A DNA stretch of 64,000 nucleotides. Origin: Metellina segmentata. Its lineage: Eukaryota > Arthropoda > Arachnida > Araneae > Tetragnathidae. The stretch lies in the NCBI GenBank assembly GCA_947359465.1, contig OX375873.1, forward strand, positions 139,373,916 through 139,437,915. The letters run 5' to 3'. Below, one piece after another: positions 1 to 11,782 of this stretch. Made by a program: the position numbers and the translations under genes. Each line of letters starts with the position of its first letter. The stretch's first letter is position 1. The notes under the pieces were generated by a model, which was not told where the DNA came from, ran no database searches, and saw only the letters and a list, made by a program, of their open reading frames with translations.

Positions 1-1060
1 ACGTTACACCGACAGAAACACAAACCACACTACTAGCAGTCAAAGAAGCGCTATATACAAATGCGAACTGTTACTGTAAGTAAACAATAGGAACGGTTTA
101 TAATTGAGAAGTGAAAGTAAGGGATTGAGAAATGAAACTCTAATTCGTTTCACTTCTGTTCGCGATTTCTCATCAGCAAACCCGTTGAAAGTGGCGGCGT
201 TGTTCAAGGCACCGCAAAGCTAATAATTCATTATCGAATTTAAATAGAATTGGCTAATTAGCATGCTTTTGGAACAATGATATATGGAATTCTAATTTGT
301 CCAAAAAGACAATTCTCTCCTATTGAAAATTCATTCAGATTCGTAACATTTTGTTCTTCCTGTTTTGATCCACTATCAAGCTGTTGGAAAGAATAGGAGG
401 TTGTTTTTAACATTTTTTGCACCTAAGTCTTCAACAAGAATTTCAATATTTAAAATCAACTAAAAATTCAGTTCTTAACTTTGACAAAGGGTCGAAACAT
501 CCACTATATTTTAGATTTTAATGATACATAAATAATCATAATAGATTAATTAATGTTTGAGTCATACTATTTGAATCAAGCATTCTATCGCAAATACATG
601 GTTCTTCAGAACTCGATTTTCAAGTTTTGAAGTAGTATGTTTGTCAATGAGGTGACAGTACCTAACGGAAACCCTTGGAAGTAGAGAACTATTTCGAATA
701 GTTACAAGATCTTGGTTTGGTTTGAAAGCTACGGGATTGGACAACAATTTGAATAAATAAAACACTATTCTGGCCGGCTTTCGTGATTTCTAGTGTATAA
801 ATGCATACACCTTAAACCACTAAAAGTCTATTACTGTTTTTGGCCTCCCATTTTGAGGCCTCCCATTATTATCAAATAACCCTCACAGCGTCACTGGATG
901 TTCCGAGTGGCGATTACGTTTGACCTGTGACAAACAAGTAAATGCCGCATCTATTTGTAAAAAGAATCTTTGGAAGGATTCTGTTGATCAAGGTCAAAAA
1001 CGTTTGGAAGAATCTACTGTTCCTGAATTTTTTTAGAATGAATTTACTGATCTTTTCCTT
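1..1060. other. AT-rich DNA, no recognised feature
   Basis: Only short frames under 70 codons occur here, with no recognisable protein motif. I see no repeat shared with the rest of the window. Confidence 0.5.
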
Positions 1061-1240
1061 GGTTGGTTTGGGGATTCATGGCGCAAGAACCAATGCTGCA
1101 CCAGACAGCACGGACACTATCAAGTAATGGATATACACGCGTACAAAGAAAGCTTAACACAGACGAGAGAAATACACCCAAAGAGAAATGGGCAACTAAA
1201 AACGGGCTTGCGCAGTGGACATATACACTAAGCCACTAAA
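1061..1240 (-). repeat. SINE family B copy, partial
   Basis: The plus strand carries the family signature: a 'GGCGCAAGA' block, 'CTATCAAGTAATGGATA', then 'AGAGAAATACACCC'. It matches copies near 4.9-5.7, 15.3, 17.0, 37.4, 51.0 and 57.7 kb. The tRNA-like end (a cloverleaf 5' part read on the minus strand in better copies) is degraded here. Confidence 0.6.
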
Positions 1241-1309
1241 GAATCCTTTGGGGCGAATCTCTTGGACCATTCTTAATAGAATCTTTTTGGGGAAAATATC
1301 TTTTTTCCT

Positions 1310-1440
1310 TAAAATATAATTCTTTAAAAGATCGTATCGTTCATTTCTTTAGAACAGAATTCTTTAAAAAAATTGTATTGCTCATTTCCTTAGAATAAAA
1401 TTATTAAAAAATATTGCATTTCTCATTTCCTCAGAACATG
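1310..1440. repeat. Degenerate 41-bp tandem repeat, about 3 units
   Basis: The phrase 'TCATTTCYTTAGAA' recurs at about 1341, 1382 and 1423, a period of 41 bases, joined by AT-rich linkers. It looks like an old minisatellite. Confidence 0.5.
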
Positions 1441-1474
1441 TTTTTCCAATGGCGGGCATATATGAACTTAATCA

Positions 1475-1674
1475 TTGGCGACTACAAGGCCGGAAGTGAT
1501 GGCGTTGTGAAGGAGCACCCAGTGTGACTTCCCACTTGTGAAGGAGCACCCAATGGGTGTCCATCATTACCCCTAACAAAGAACAGCACAATTTACATAT
1601 ATGCCCTGACCCCGTATTCGAACTAGGAACCTTCCGATCCAGAGGCCAACACCTTAACCACTAGACTGGTTGGT
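1475..1674 (-). repeat. SINE family C copy with tRNA-like head
   Basis: Read on the minus strand, the piece ends in a tRNA-like head at about 1611-1674. It has a box A-like 'CTAGTGGTTAAGG' and a box B-like 'AGTTCGAATAC', the internal RNA polymerase III promoter expected of a tRNA-derived SINE. The body phrase 'GAAGGAGCACCCAATGGG' recurs near 17.4 kb, and the head recurs near 26.7 kb. It is too diverged from a cloverleaf to be a functional tRNA gene. Confidence 0.7.
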
Positions 1675-1678
1675 CTTA

Positions 1679-2206
1679 ACATAGATTGAAATCCTTTGCA
1701 AAGATGATGTTTGTCTAGAGGGTCGGAATTTGTTGGAAGTGATACAAGGAAACAGCAGGTATTTTTGTGGTATATAGAATGTTTTAGAGATACCTCTTTC
1801 GGCATCACCAGGTATGCTTCAGACGTAGATGGATATATCTGAACGGGAATTATATTTAAAATATCCTTTTTGAAATAAAGATAAAACAACCCCAGCAATC
1901 CTTGAAAGCTTCTTGGAATAAATACGTTTGCTTCGAAAGATTTCTCTTTCAAAGTTGATCTCTTTGTAGCATGCGAAACAGTATTGAAACCAAAAAAATA
2001 AAGCTTTGCGCTGAATAAGGAAGATAAAAGTTTTCTCTCATTTAAATTACAAATTTTACGCTACCGTCAACGCATAATTCTTACTAAAATGTCAGGGTGT
2101 CATTATTCCTGATAGATAACTTATGGATGTAACCAAAGATCCTTTCGAAACTCCGTTTTCCGAGCCATTTCGTTTATATTTTAATGCTTAGTGGAGAAAT
2201 TATGTA
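1679..2206. other. No recognised feature
   Basis: AT-rich sequence with a 109-codon minus-strand frame that shows no motif I recognise. The stretch ends at the TA target site of Tc1-like copy 1. Confidence 0.4.
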
Positions 2207-3615
2207 CACTCTATAACAAAAACAAAAATCGACGCACAAAAAAGGAGTTGACCGATGGAGACAAAAATTGGTGGATAGGAAAATTATATACAGAATAGAA
2301 AATGATTAAAATTTCAGAACAATTGAATTATTTATTTTAGAGTTACAGTAACGAGCTCATTAAGGTGTTGACCCGCCTCTAGCCTGGATGCAAGCTGCCA
2401 CACGGCGTGGCATAGACCGATAAAGCTCCCGGATGGTCTCCTTCGGTGTTTCTGGCCAAATTTGCTCCAATTGTCGGACTACGTCATCAACATTCCCTAC
2501 TGGATGCAGTCGCCTTCCCATCATACCCCATACATGCTCGATGGGAGAGAGATCTGGTGATCTGGCTGGCCAAGGAAGTGGTTGACAAGCTTGAAGACAG
2601 TTCATAGCAACACGTGCCATATGTGGTCTGGCATTGTCTTGCTGAAAAATAAGTCCAGGGTACTGCGAAAGGAACGGTAGCAAAACAGGTCTCGGAATGT
2701 CGTCAACGTACCGCTGTGCAGTAAGTGTACCTCTAATGACGACCAAAGGGGTCCGGCTATAAGGGGAAATGGCACCCCAGACCATAACTCCTTGTTCAGG
2801 GTCCGTGTAGCGTGCAATAGTGAAAGCAGGATCGCCACGCTTCCCTAGGCGTCTCCAGATACGTCTTCGATGATCGTTAGGACACAGTTGGAAGCGGGAT
2901 TCGTCGCTAAAGACTATACGTCCCCAGTCAGCATCATTCCAGCCTGATCGAGCCAAGCACCACTGTAATATGACTCGACAGTGTGCAGGCGTGAGTGGCA
3001 GGTGGCGTAACGGTCGGTACGAGCGAATATTTCACTCTCTCAGCCGTCTGTGAATGGTCATGGTAGACACTCGTGTGTGGGTCGCACGACTGATGGTTGA
3101 TAGCGATGAATCAGGCGCTGTGACAGCTGATCTGACAATCACTCTGTCTTCGCGATCTGTTGTAGCCCTACGTCGACCGCTGCCATCATGATGCTGAAAT
3201 CTGCCATTGTCCACCCACTCTTGCCAGCATCTTCTAATCGCCGCATCGCTTCGACTCACATGACGGCGATTCTCCGATTTGCCCAACCTGCCTCTTTCAA
3301 TCCAGTGATACGACCTCTTTCTAACTCTAAAAGTTGCTCGTAATGAGCTCGAATCCTATGGCGAGGCATATTTTGAGTCGTTGAAAGGTATCCTAAATCG
3401 CAATGAAGCAGAAAATTTTAACAACAGTTCAAGAACAACTCCTTATATACATCTGCTGGATGCGCAGTTCCGATGCGCTGGAGATCACACTATTCATTCA
3501 TTGTACACCAAATTTTAATCATTTGCATATTTGGTCAAAACATTTTTGCGTACGAAATTTCAAAGCAATCGGATGATTCCTTCTTGGTGCGTCGATTTTT
3601 TTTTGTTATAGAGTG
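2207..3615 (-). mobile_element. Tc1-like DNA transposon, copy 1 (1409 bp)
   Basis: Both ends carry an inverted repeat beginning CACTCTATAAC, followed by an A-rich stretch and 'ATCGACGCAC'. A TA dinucleotide flanks each side (2205-2206 and 3616-3617), the target duplication of the Tc1/mariner superfamily. The single gene runs on the minus strand and is broken (separate entry). A second copy in the opposite orientation lies at 30338-31739. The two share ends, subterminal sequence and coding region, so they are the same family. Confidence 0.92.
2360..3370 (-). pseudogene. Tc1-like transposase, inactivated (copy 1)
   Basis: This would encode a DDE transposase that cuts and reinserts its own element at TA sites. 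The start codon is at about 3370 (MPRHRIR..). An N-terminal helix-turn-helix region follows, then the DDE core in the frame ending at 2360, with the first Asp in 'VFSDESRF', the second in 'QQDNARPH' and the Glu in 'SPIEHVWG'. Compared with copy 2 there are two breaks. One base is lost near 3262, turning the helix-turn-helix region out of frame. An in-frame TGA lies at about 3029-3031, where copy 2 has CGA. By my count 32 residues separate the last two catalytic residues, against 34 in typical Tc1 enzymes. The usual family length is about 340 residues, and this remnant spans that length. Confidence 0.9.
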
Positions 3616-3702
3616 TATATCAGTTCGATCGGGATTAAAATTATGTTATTTCTTTAACACGAATAGCTATCAATTTTATCGTTGATTAATTCTTGAGGTA
3701 GG

Positions 3703-3775
3703 AAGTTAATGAACGTCGGACTGGAGTAACATAACGGGTTGTTGGCGATGGTCCGGGATCAAATCCGAAGATTAA
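3703..3775 (-). repeat. SINE family A fragment
   Basis: It carries the family A signature: 'AACGGGTTGTTGGCGATGG' followed by 'TCCGGGATCAAATCCGAAG'. Family A recurs more than a dozen times in the window. Its tRNA-like promoter end reads on the minus strand relative to this wording. Confidence 0.65.
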
Positions 3776-3974
3776 TGCATGAGATTCTCTTTAGGAAACG
3801 TGGGTTACCGGAAACGTATAAAAAGTTGAAATAAATTGTAACTTTCATTTTTCCTGCAGGATATGGTTATTGCTGTAGCTTAGATTAATTTTGCGCAGAT
3901 TATTAATTATCTGGTTAGCGACTACTGCTAAGAAAATCATGGAAACTGACTTTATTTTAACAATTTGGTACAAA

Positions 3975-4080
3975 ATAACTATTTGAGTAGTCTCAACGAG
4001 ATATCTTGTCCATCAAAGTCTGAATAATTTCACTTTTGACCATATATCTCGTCATCAAGATATTGCCGACTAACAGCAGA
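3975..4080. repeat. GACGAGAT dispersed repeat
   Basis: It contains 'CAACGAGATATCTTGTCC', 'CATCAAAG' and 'ATATCTCGTCATCAAG'. The same palindromic phrase, roughly GACGAGATATCTCGTC, with 'CATCAAGATC' spacers recurs near 7.6, 11.8, 15.2, 28.8, 41.0, 53.0, 54.0, 61.1 and 62.1-62.4 kb. Confidence 0.6.
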
Positions 4081-4129
4081 ATCGGTTGGGCGGCGGACAG
4101 TAAAAAAATGAGCCTCGAACTGTAACAAG

Positions 4130-4850
4130 GAATTGATTAAAACCATGAATAATCAATTTGTACGAGAAACGCATCATCGTATTGCACAGATATCCAATCA
4201 CAAATTGATGAGCAAGACCTCTTACCTATATTTTAAAATGCTGATAATAAACAGTATATTCAAGGAAATCGTCTTAAGTCGGAAGGAAACTGATTTCGAA
4301 ATGCTTCGAAAAGTTACAAAGTCAACCCTTACGTCAAGCACAAAAGGAGTAATCTTCCAGTTGCACTGTTAATCCAAAGTTACCGATTTCGGGGCAACCG
4401 GAAGACAATTTTGGGATGTCTAATTAACGTTGTGAAGGAGTGAGTAGTGACAATGCGGACAATCTGTCACCAGCATCACCCAAGTAGAATGCAAATCGTA
4501 GCCCAATAGCAAACAGTGGGAGAATCCACCAAATCTTATCAATAATGGAACAATGGAATAGGGGTTGTTGCCCAGGACGTGTGGTCAGAGAGCCTTTTGA
4601 AAGACAGGAGGAACAATGAGGAGTCGATATTGATCGTCTGCGAATGAATCTGCGGAAGGTTCCATTGAGCATGAAATGCCGAAAATGTGATTCAACCCCA
4701 CTCGCAGAGGAAGCTTCGGTCTATTCCAGCGTTAAATCGTAGCGGGGGTGCAGTAGAGCGCAAACAGGTGGTCAATTGGTCAGTTTGGTTTCGGTTTTTT
4801 TCTGTGCGGTCATGCTTCGTGAGGTCTAGTTAAACATGACAAGTTATCTT
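4130..4850. other. No confident feature
   Basis: Two frames of about 80 codons occur (4133-4372 plus, 4424-4672 minus), neither with a recognised motif. The start of 4424 resembles a 'GTGAAGGAG' phrase of SINE C, but the match is too short to call. Confidence 0.35.
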
Positions 4851-4856
4851 CTTAGT

Positions 4857-5731
4857 ATGGTTGGTAGGTTTTTGGAGTTTCATGGAGCAAGGGCCATATT
4901 TGGTCACTCTGTGCCACACATAATACAATATCAAGTAATTGACTCACACACATTGAAAGCTTTACTAACACAGAAGAGAAATACACCCAGAGAAGAATGC
5001 ACCCGACAGGAATTGAACCTGGGCGTTATCAGTATGGTGATCAACGTGTTGATCGGGGTTTATGGTGCAAAGGTCATATTGGGTCATGCACTGCCAACAT
5101 AAGACAGAGTAAGACGCAGCACACATGCACAACTCTGACACAGAAGAGAGAAACACAACAAAGTAGAACCCGCGTCGTTTAACTCGCAGGTAGCGAAGTG
5201 GGCAAATCCACTGAGCAACGATGACACCAGAAGTCGGTGAACGGGTTAAGGGTGTTTTGGTTTTTGTGACGCGAAGACCACATTTGACCAAGCTGCGCCA
5301 AACAAAACACAGACAACGTCAAATAAATGGATATAAACACACAATGAAACATTTTCTGACACATTAGGTCAGTTTTAAGGGTTTTATGGCGCAAGGGACA
5401 TATTTAGCCATGCTACTCCAGACATACAATATCAATTAACAGACACAAGACATACAATACCACGTCATAGACACAATACATCCAATATCACGTCATAGAC
5501 ACCCACACAATGAAAGTTTTCCTCACACAGAAGAGAGAAATACACTCAGTGATGAATGCAAATGCCAGGAATGGAACTTGTACCGCCTACAACTCGAAGG
5601 TTGCTAGTGCAGTGGGCACGACTACTGTGCCCTGACACAGAAGAGAGAAATACATGCTGGGAGAACTTGCACCACCTACAACTCACAGGTTGCTAGAACA
5701 ATGGGCTTAGAAACTCAGCTATGACGCGCCC
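4857..5731 (-). repeat. Cluster of SINE family B copies
   Basis: At least three partial copies lie head to tail. The block 'TTTTATGGCGCAAGGG' or a variant starts near 4875, 5058, 5250 and 5375. 'ACAGAAGAGAGAAATACA' recurs near 4970, 5140, 5527 and 5638. Near 5005 the plus strand reads 'GACAGGAATTGAACCTG', the complement of a box B, and 5190-5230 and 5690-5730 resemble a tRNA 5' half on the minus strand. Short internal duplications ('CGTCATAGACACA') occur at 5460-5500. Confidence 0.7.
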
Positions 5732-5887
5732 TCACGATGGTCATAGATTAATCCTCCGAGCACATTCCCTGTAGTGAAGTGTTTCCTTCAACACGCAGCG
5801 CAATGACTAGATAATGACATATGTGTTGGTTGAGAAAATGCCAATATTTTAGTGATCAAGATCCCAACTGGTTAGTAGTCATGCAGG

Positions 5888-5970
5888 GTATGTAGTTAAT
5901 TAACATCACACTAGAGAAACCCAAAGGGTTATTGGCGATGGTCCGGGATCAATTCCGAAGATCATGAAGG
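5888..5970 (-). repeat. SINE family A fragment
   Basis: The signature 'GGTTATTGGCGATGGTCCGG' is followed by 'GATCAATTCCGAAG'. The tRNA-like end is missing. Confidence 0.6.
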
Positions 5971-5989
5971 GAAAACTACAAGTTGCTGG

Positions 5990-6715
5990 ACGGATATATG
6001 CGGAGCGTTCAGAGGGTTCTAAAGTAAATAATAAATTCATTTGTACTTGAGAGGTAAAATCAGTCAACGTACCCTTTCATTTTCATTAATTACTACTCAA
6101 AAGCTTTCACGATATTTTACAAACGACATTATTTCCTTGTTACAGTGCGAGCTTCGAGTTTTTCAAGCTAATTGTTCCATGTCCTACATTTTCAATTTTT
6201 GAAATGACTCGATAATGAAAAAGTAAGAACCAAATATCTATAAACACATGCTACCAATGATGTTTATAATACTATACCTCAACAAAACAGCTGCACCACT
6301 CTATTTTATAAAACAGACGTTTATATATGTTAAATAAAACGGGCTTATAAGTACTTTTCCTTTGAAATGTGTAAGGAATTCTCAATAAGTTAGTTAACGT
6401 TTCAAATTTTTTTTTTGCTCAAATTTGTAGCATTTGGTATATTTTTGGAAATTAATATCTTTAGTAACTAAGTTTCAAATAAAACACGAATATGTTATAA
6501 GTAATAGAATTACGCGTCACATAATGTCCATACTAATATATTTTCTTACTTAAGCCACAAAAATGGGAGATTAATTGTTTTTCTGAATTGCAATTAATAG
6601 CATAATGCATTGAAAATTAGGATAATTCATAAACAAAGTAGCTCAAGTTTCATAACACAGGACTTAAGTTACGCTTAGGATTAAAATATCTTCTTAACCA
6701 TTTAATAAACTCGGG
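5990..6715. other. AT-rich DNA, no recognised feature
   Basis: No frame above 60 codons shows a motif, and I see no repeat shared with other parts of the window. Confidence 0.45.
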
Positions 6716-6721
6716 TAATTG

Positions 6722-6818
6722 AATTCACGTCACGCTGGAGCAACACAGCGGTCTATTGACGACGGCCCAGGATCCATCCGAGGATAACCCCACGTAATTT
6801 TTAACCACGGGCAAATGA
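6722..6818 (-). repeat. SINE family A fragment
   Basis: It reads 'CACGTCACGCTGGAGCAACA', then 'GACGGCCCAGGATC' and 'CCACGTAATTTTTAACCACG', the family A body with scattered changes. Confidence 0.6.
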
Positions 6819-6819
6819 T

Positions 6820-8535
6820 CATAAAACTCAGGATGAATATTGAATGTACAATAACTCCAATTTTCACGACTCACAATCCTTTCAATAGAAGTATCATTGG
6901 ATGGAAACACTTTCCAAATAATCCAGGAGCGCATTCATCCTATTGCATTCCCTGCCATATATTCAAACGATCGGAGTAGAAATCGAGTTCTTTTATGCGA
7001 GTCCATACAGCCGAATCAATTTCCCGACACCACCATTGATCTTTACAGAGTTTCCAAAATGTATTCTTCCACGTCGAGCCCGAAAGCAACACAGAACACC
7101 CCGCTCCGAGAACTTTTAAGGATTCTCTACCACATGCGTGCGTGTGAAACTTAAAAATACTTCACTGAATAATTCACTATTTAAGAGGAATTGGATCAGA
7201 TCATTTCACGGAATTCGACAGCCCGGAGCTGGAAGGGGGAGATCCCGAAAAGGAACAAAACCCTTTTCGAAGAGCTATTGAAAGGATGGGGCAGCAAGTA
7301 TTGAGGACTTAGCGCTTGGTCAAATAATAAATATTCGGCATAAAAGATCGGACCATGAGTTTCCAAAGGTCAGGTTGGTGGAAGTGTCGACTGGGAGATA
7401 AGATTGGGGATTCAGCAGTTTTGTCTTGGACGCTAGGGTGGCATAAGAATTTATTAAAAGAGGAACTATTTGGACGATAGTTTGAGGATGCCTTAAGATA
7501 GAAACAATCACGGGGGTCCCAGAGCCCGAGCATGGGAAATAATACCGAATAATACCCCCGTATATCCTTAGTAAGATAATAATTTAACATAAATTCTTAA
7601 AAATAGCCTCAAAATTAGTCTTCCCCTTACCGTTCAAGTTGTTTTGATGAGATATCTCGTCAACAAAGATCTAAGCAATTTTGCTAATTACGAGATAATA
7701 AGTAGATCAGAGGAGATACTGTTATATGAACCATTCAGAGGTATTCTGATATTTTTACACATTTTGAATCTGGCTTAAATACAAAACAATTATCAATTAA
7801 GTATTCCATTTACTATAAATTGGTTTAGTAAAAAAATAGTGAAACAATTCCAAGGCAACGCTTTCATGCATGAAACAGCCCATTGGAGTGTTTATACAGA
7901 CCAGAAGCGTGACGAGAATGACACATATTTTAGAGAACGTTTCCCACATTCTTATGAGGCAAAAAACAATGGAACACCATAGCATTTCATAGTTGAAAAG
8001 ACTTTCATTACAATCGTGTTCATTCCAATTGTCATGTACACTAAAGTCATCCAAATAAAAGCGTGAATTCGAAGTTAAAATGCGTTTATTTGCTTTTTCT
8101 GCGTTTTATTAAATTTTTCATTGGAGATGTAATTTACAAAATTGTCTTCTGTATAAACGTAGTTCCTACTTAATGACATAAATATGTTCAACTACGATTC
8201 TAATCTGCCACTCAAGGGATATCTGGATTTAAAAAAATGTGTAACTCCTTCGCCCACTGGATTTTAAAAATATTTTTTTGCAAATAAAGACGGGTTATAG
8301 AATAATGAAGTTGAACACGTAAAAATAAGCTCATATAAATCGACAATTCCCCATAGGATAACATAATTTCATCTCACTTGCCATTTTCGAACATGAAAAA
8401 TGAAACGTTACACTATTTTAAATACAACCTGACTGAAAAATAAAAATTTTATTTGCACACACAAGCCCTGTTTTCAATTTTCAGTTCATTAGACTTCCAA
8501 TTCTCTGTACTTTACTCGACATCTTTCGAATTTTC
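6820..8535. other. Mostly unassigned; one GACGAGAT repeat at 7640-7730
   Basis: Several short frames (6897-7154 plus, 7309-7590 minus, 7797-8054 minus) lack motifs I can name. 7640-7730 carries 'GATGAGATATCTCGTCAACA' and 'TTTTGCTAATTACGAGATAA', the dispersed GACGAGAT repeat. The rest is AT-rich. Confidence 0.4.
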
Positions 8536-8540
8536 AAGTA

Positions 8541-8581
<41 letters not shown>
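8536..8581. repeat. (TC)n microsatellite
   Basis: About 22 uninterrupted CT dinucleotides, a simple sequence repeat. Confidence 0.95.
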
Positions 8582-8584
<3 letters not shown>

Positions 8585-9652
8585 TGAAATATAGAATTCC
8601 TTCGAAAAACTACGCTGTTTTACCTAGTGAGCTGCCCATAGCATTCAAAGAAATCTGCAAATGACTTCGTAAGCAGTTTAATATTTGTAAAGAACTTTTG
8701 AAAATGAAATGCTGTTAAAATAATAAACCTTATGGGAACTAATTAATAAATCTGAATACGAAAACTCTTTTCTGTAAACTTTACACGAACACATCCAAAT
8801 TAGAAAACAAAAATTAAAGACCTGTAAAACTAATGTTCAATTAATTTTTCCGTTTGTAATAAATAAAAACTTGACTTATTTAGAAATAAAATCGCTTTCT
8901 ATTTTCATGAACTAATAGCAAAATAGTACATGAAGCAATTAACCACAAGGGAATCATCATTACACTTCTTTCAGGATTTATTTGAGCCACATAAGGCTTT
9001 CAATCGGAGAAGAGTCTTCATTTACCTTGTTTCTCTCAAAATGCGTATTTCAATGAAGGTTTGGTTGGTTTACATTTAATGGAGGTACATCCCAAAGCGG
9101 ATCTGCTGCTGCGTCAAATAGAAGGTAGAATAACCCAATAAAAGATATATAAAATATTTGACAATGAACAGTCCAAAGAAAGATAAGATTTAGGAAACAT
9201 GAAAAATAGGAAATGGAAAAAAAAATAGCAGTTGAACAAGCACGGAAAAAGAAAGACCATCTTCGTATACAGCATAACTGGTGAATTCAAACTTTGAAAC
9301 GATGAATTTATAGTTATAAAAAGACTAGATGAAATTAGAAAAACGTATTACATGTGGTTATATATTATACACGCGAGAATATAGTTATATAATTGCAATT
9401 ATATATTAAATAGTGAAGAGATTTGGGTAGTTTTCATCAGTCAAATCCTGTTAGTTTAAAATGGATCTATTAACAAAATAAATACTATTACGTTTAAAAA
9501 AACAGTATAATAAATTAAAATGTTACGAATTGTACGTCAATCGAATAAACTCGAAAAATTTGCTTACCAATGAGAGAATTGTATTTATTAATATATATTG
9601 AAGCTTATTTCAAATTTCAACAAAAGCTGGTTCGGTTAATCTGTCAAATATA
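8585..9652. other. AT-rich DNA, no recognised feature
   Basis: No frame of interest and no repeat recognised. The stretch ends at the TA flank of the long-TIR element. Confidence 0.45.
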
Positions 9653-11357
9653 CAGAGTGACCTGTAAAGTCCTTTTAAGTCCTTTAATTTTGAAAATGCG
9701 TCTCCTAGAGTCAAGGTAGTAACATGTACCTACAGTAAAGTGACCATGCTGAATTTATTGAGACAGCTTACAGCGCCCTTAGCGGTGAAATAAGGAAATT
9801 AAAATAATAACTCGAAAACTAAAGGAGATTGGCCAAAATGTTCAATTAGAAAAATGTACGCAATACAATAATAAAGACACAGAAAAAAAATTTCATGTTG
9901 TTACCTGTAAAACTTGCGGAGATATTTGCGATTGAAATTTGAACTTTTCAATACCTTGAAAAAGGGGCCGTCATGAAATTGAAAAACGCGTTTTCCGGTG
10001 TTATCATTCAGTTTTTCTGAGTTACGCAAAGACACATTTAAATTCAAACAAAGAAAGTAAAAAAAAAACAAAGATAAATAAAAAAACATCTGAAAAGCGT
10101 ACTCTGGAAAATAAAAAAACTGACTATCCAAAATTACAATTTTAGTGCAACAACTAAAATACACAAATGAAAACGTCTGGACCATGTTGCCAGAACGAAG
10201 ATTTACTATTTAATAATTTTATTCTGATAAATTTTGGGTCCTCGCGAATTGATAAGTCCTCGCATTGGTGTAGTGTGGCATTGCGGAGATTGGGGTTCCA
10301 TCTCAGGCGTTACTGCGCCACCTGACCGTAGTTCTAACATGATGACGCCCCGCCGTACAAACCCCACCATCCGCACGCAGTGTGCAAGTTTCTTAAGAAC
10401 ACATTTGGCCAACAGGCAATGGGATACAGTGGCTGTGCTGAATGGTCTCCACGATCACCAGTTTTTACAACCCCACTCGATTTCTTCCTCTGGGGTTACA
10501 TCACCGATCGAGTGTATGAAACTCCGTTGACAAGCTTGCTGGATCTGCGGCCGCGTTCATCGATAGTTGCGCTACACATGATAAGGAATGTGCATGCCGG
10601 CGTGCTTGATCGAATACAAATGTGTATTGTAACCGATGGTGACTTTTTTGAACACACACGCCATGATTTTGTTTAACAATAAATTTCTTGCTGTTGCTCA
10701 TCTGTACCTTTTACTTTACTAATGTGCCACACTAAATAACGCTCACTTGTTTCTAACATATTCGCATCACACTCAAAGTTTATTAGGATAAAATGATTAA
10801 ATAGTAAATCTTCGTTCGTGGTTGTATAGCAGAAAGGTTTTTAATCGTGTATTTTAGTTGTTGCACTAAAATTATGATTTCGGATTGTCATTTTTTTTTC
10901 CGGAATACGTTTTTCAGATGTTTTTTTTTTAATTATCTTTTTCTTTTACTTTCTTTGTAGTTTGAATTTAAAATAGTCGTTGTTTAACTCAGAAAAACTG
11001 AATGATAACACCGGAGAACACGTTTTTCAATTTCAGGACAGCCCCCTTTTAAAAGCATGGAAAAGTTCAAATTTCAGTCGCGAATATCTCCACCAGTTTT
11101 ACATATAACTCCATGACATTTTTTTTCTTTGCCTTTATTATTGTATTGCATACATTTTTCTAATTGAACTTTTTGGCCTATCTCCTTTAATTTTCGAGTT
11201 ATTTTTTTTAATTTCCTTATTTCACCTCTAGGGGCGCTGTAAGCTGTATCAATAAATTCAGCGTGGTCCCTTTACTGTAGGTACACGTTACTACCTTGAA
11301 TCTACGAGACGCGGTCTCAAAATTAAAGGGCTTAAAAGGACTTTACAGGTCACTCTG
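9653..11357 (+). mobile_element. Mariner-type element with about 580-bp terminal inverted repeats
   Basis: The left end begins CAGAGTGACCTGTAAAGTCC and the right end is its inverse. Flanking TA sits at 9651-9652 and 11358-11359. The inverted match continues inward: 'AATAAATTCAGC', 'GGGCGCTGTAAGCTG' and 'TTCGAGTT' blocks appear in both arms. It runs to about 10240 on the left and 10772 on the right, leaving only about 530 bp of unique centre. That centre holds the C-terminal part of a transposase. The arms have diverged by substitutions and small indels, so the copy is not very recent. Confidence 0.85.
10380..10676 (+). pseudogene. Mariner-type transposase, C-terminal fragment
   Basis: The frame from about 10392 reads LKNTFGQQ.. 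and then a degraded 'EWSPRSP' block. It continues with 'PLDFFLWGYITDRVYETP', the region after the second catalytic Asp in a Tc1/mariner-superfamily group with an FLWG motif. The tail '..DFFEHTRHDFV' matches the C-terminal style of that group. The N-terminal DNA-binding part and the first catalytic residues are absent, apparently removed by internal deletion between the long arms. The same group is represented by the minus-strand remnant at 37816-38133. It cannot encode a working enzyme. Confidence 0.75.
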
Positions 11358-11359
11358 TA

Positions 11360-11780
11360 TATTTTCTGTGCTCAGATGGCAAAATGTAAAAGTCACTTTT
11401 TTAATTTTTCTTGACAGCAATTTTAAGATTCAACATATGGTTCTGTGGTTTTTGATTTATAGCAATTTTCCAACCTTTGTTTTCTCATAAACTGAAAGAA
11501 AAAGACTTACGACATATTGCCACCTTTCAGACTCCAGGATGTGACTGTCAATCTTTTGGGGAAAAAAAACTTATAACATTTTGGCATCTGAGCGCAGATT
11601 TAAAGTTGACATTCATATCGGACGTGTGTTGAAGAAGGATCAGCTTAGAAATTAATTTTTGTAAATTTATTTAGTGAATAGCAACAAAGCTGACACTCAT
11701 TCAAGTGATGGTTGTTTGCTTTGGACAGTTTCATTTGACTATGACAATTATCGTCGTAAGCAAACGAAATCATAGGCACT
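11360..11780. other. AT-rich DNA, no recognised feature
   Basis: Nothing recognised between the long-TIR element and the GACGAGAT repeat. Confidence 0.4.
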
Positions 11781-11782
11781 CC

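Noticed and set aside
1611..1674. tRNA gene on the minus strand (also 26655-26722, 51450-51511 and 58790-58860)
   Set aside because: Box A and B-like sequences are present, but the arms do not form a clean cloverleaf and each is joined to a SINE body.
9901..10185. 94-codon minus-strand frame rich in Phe and Leu, like a membrane protein
   Set aside because: It lies wholly inside the left inverted repeat of the long-TIR element and mirrors AT-rich non-coding sequence.
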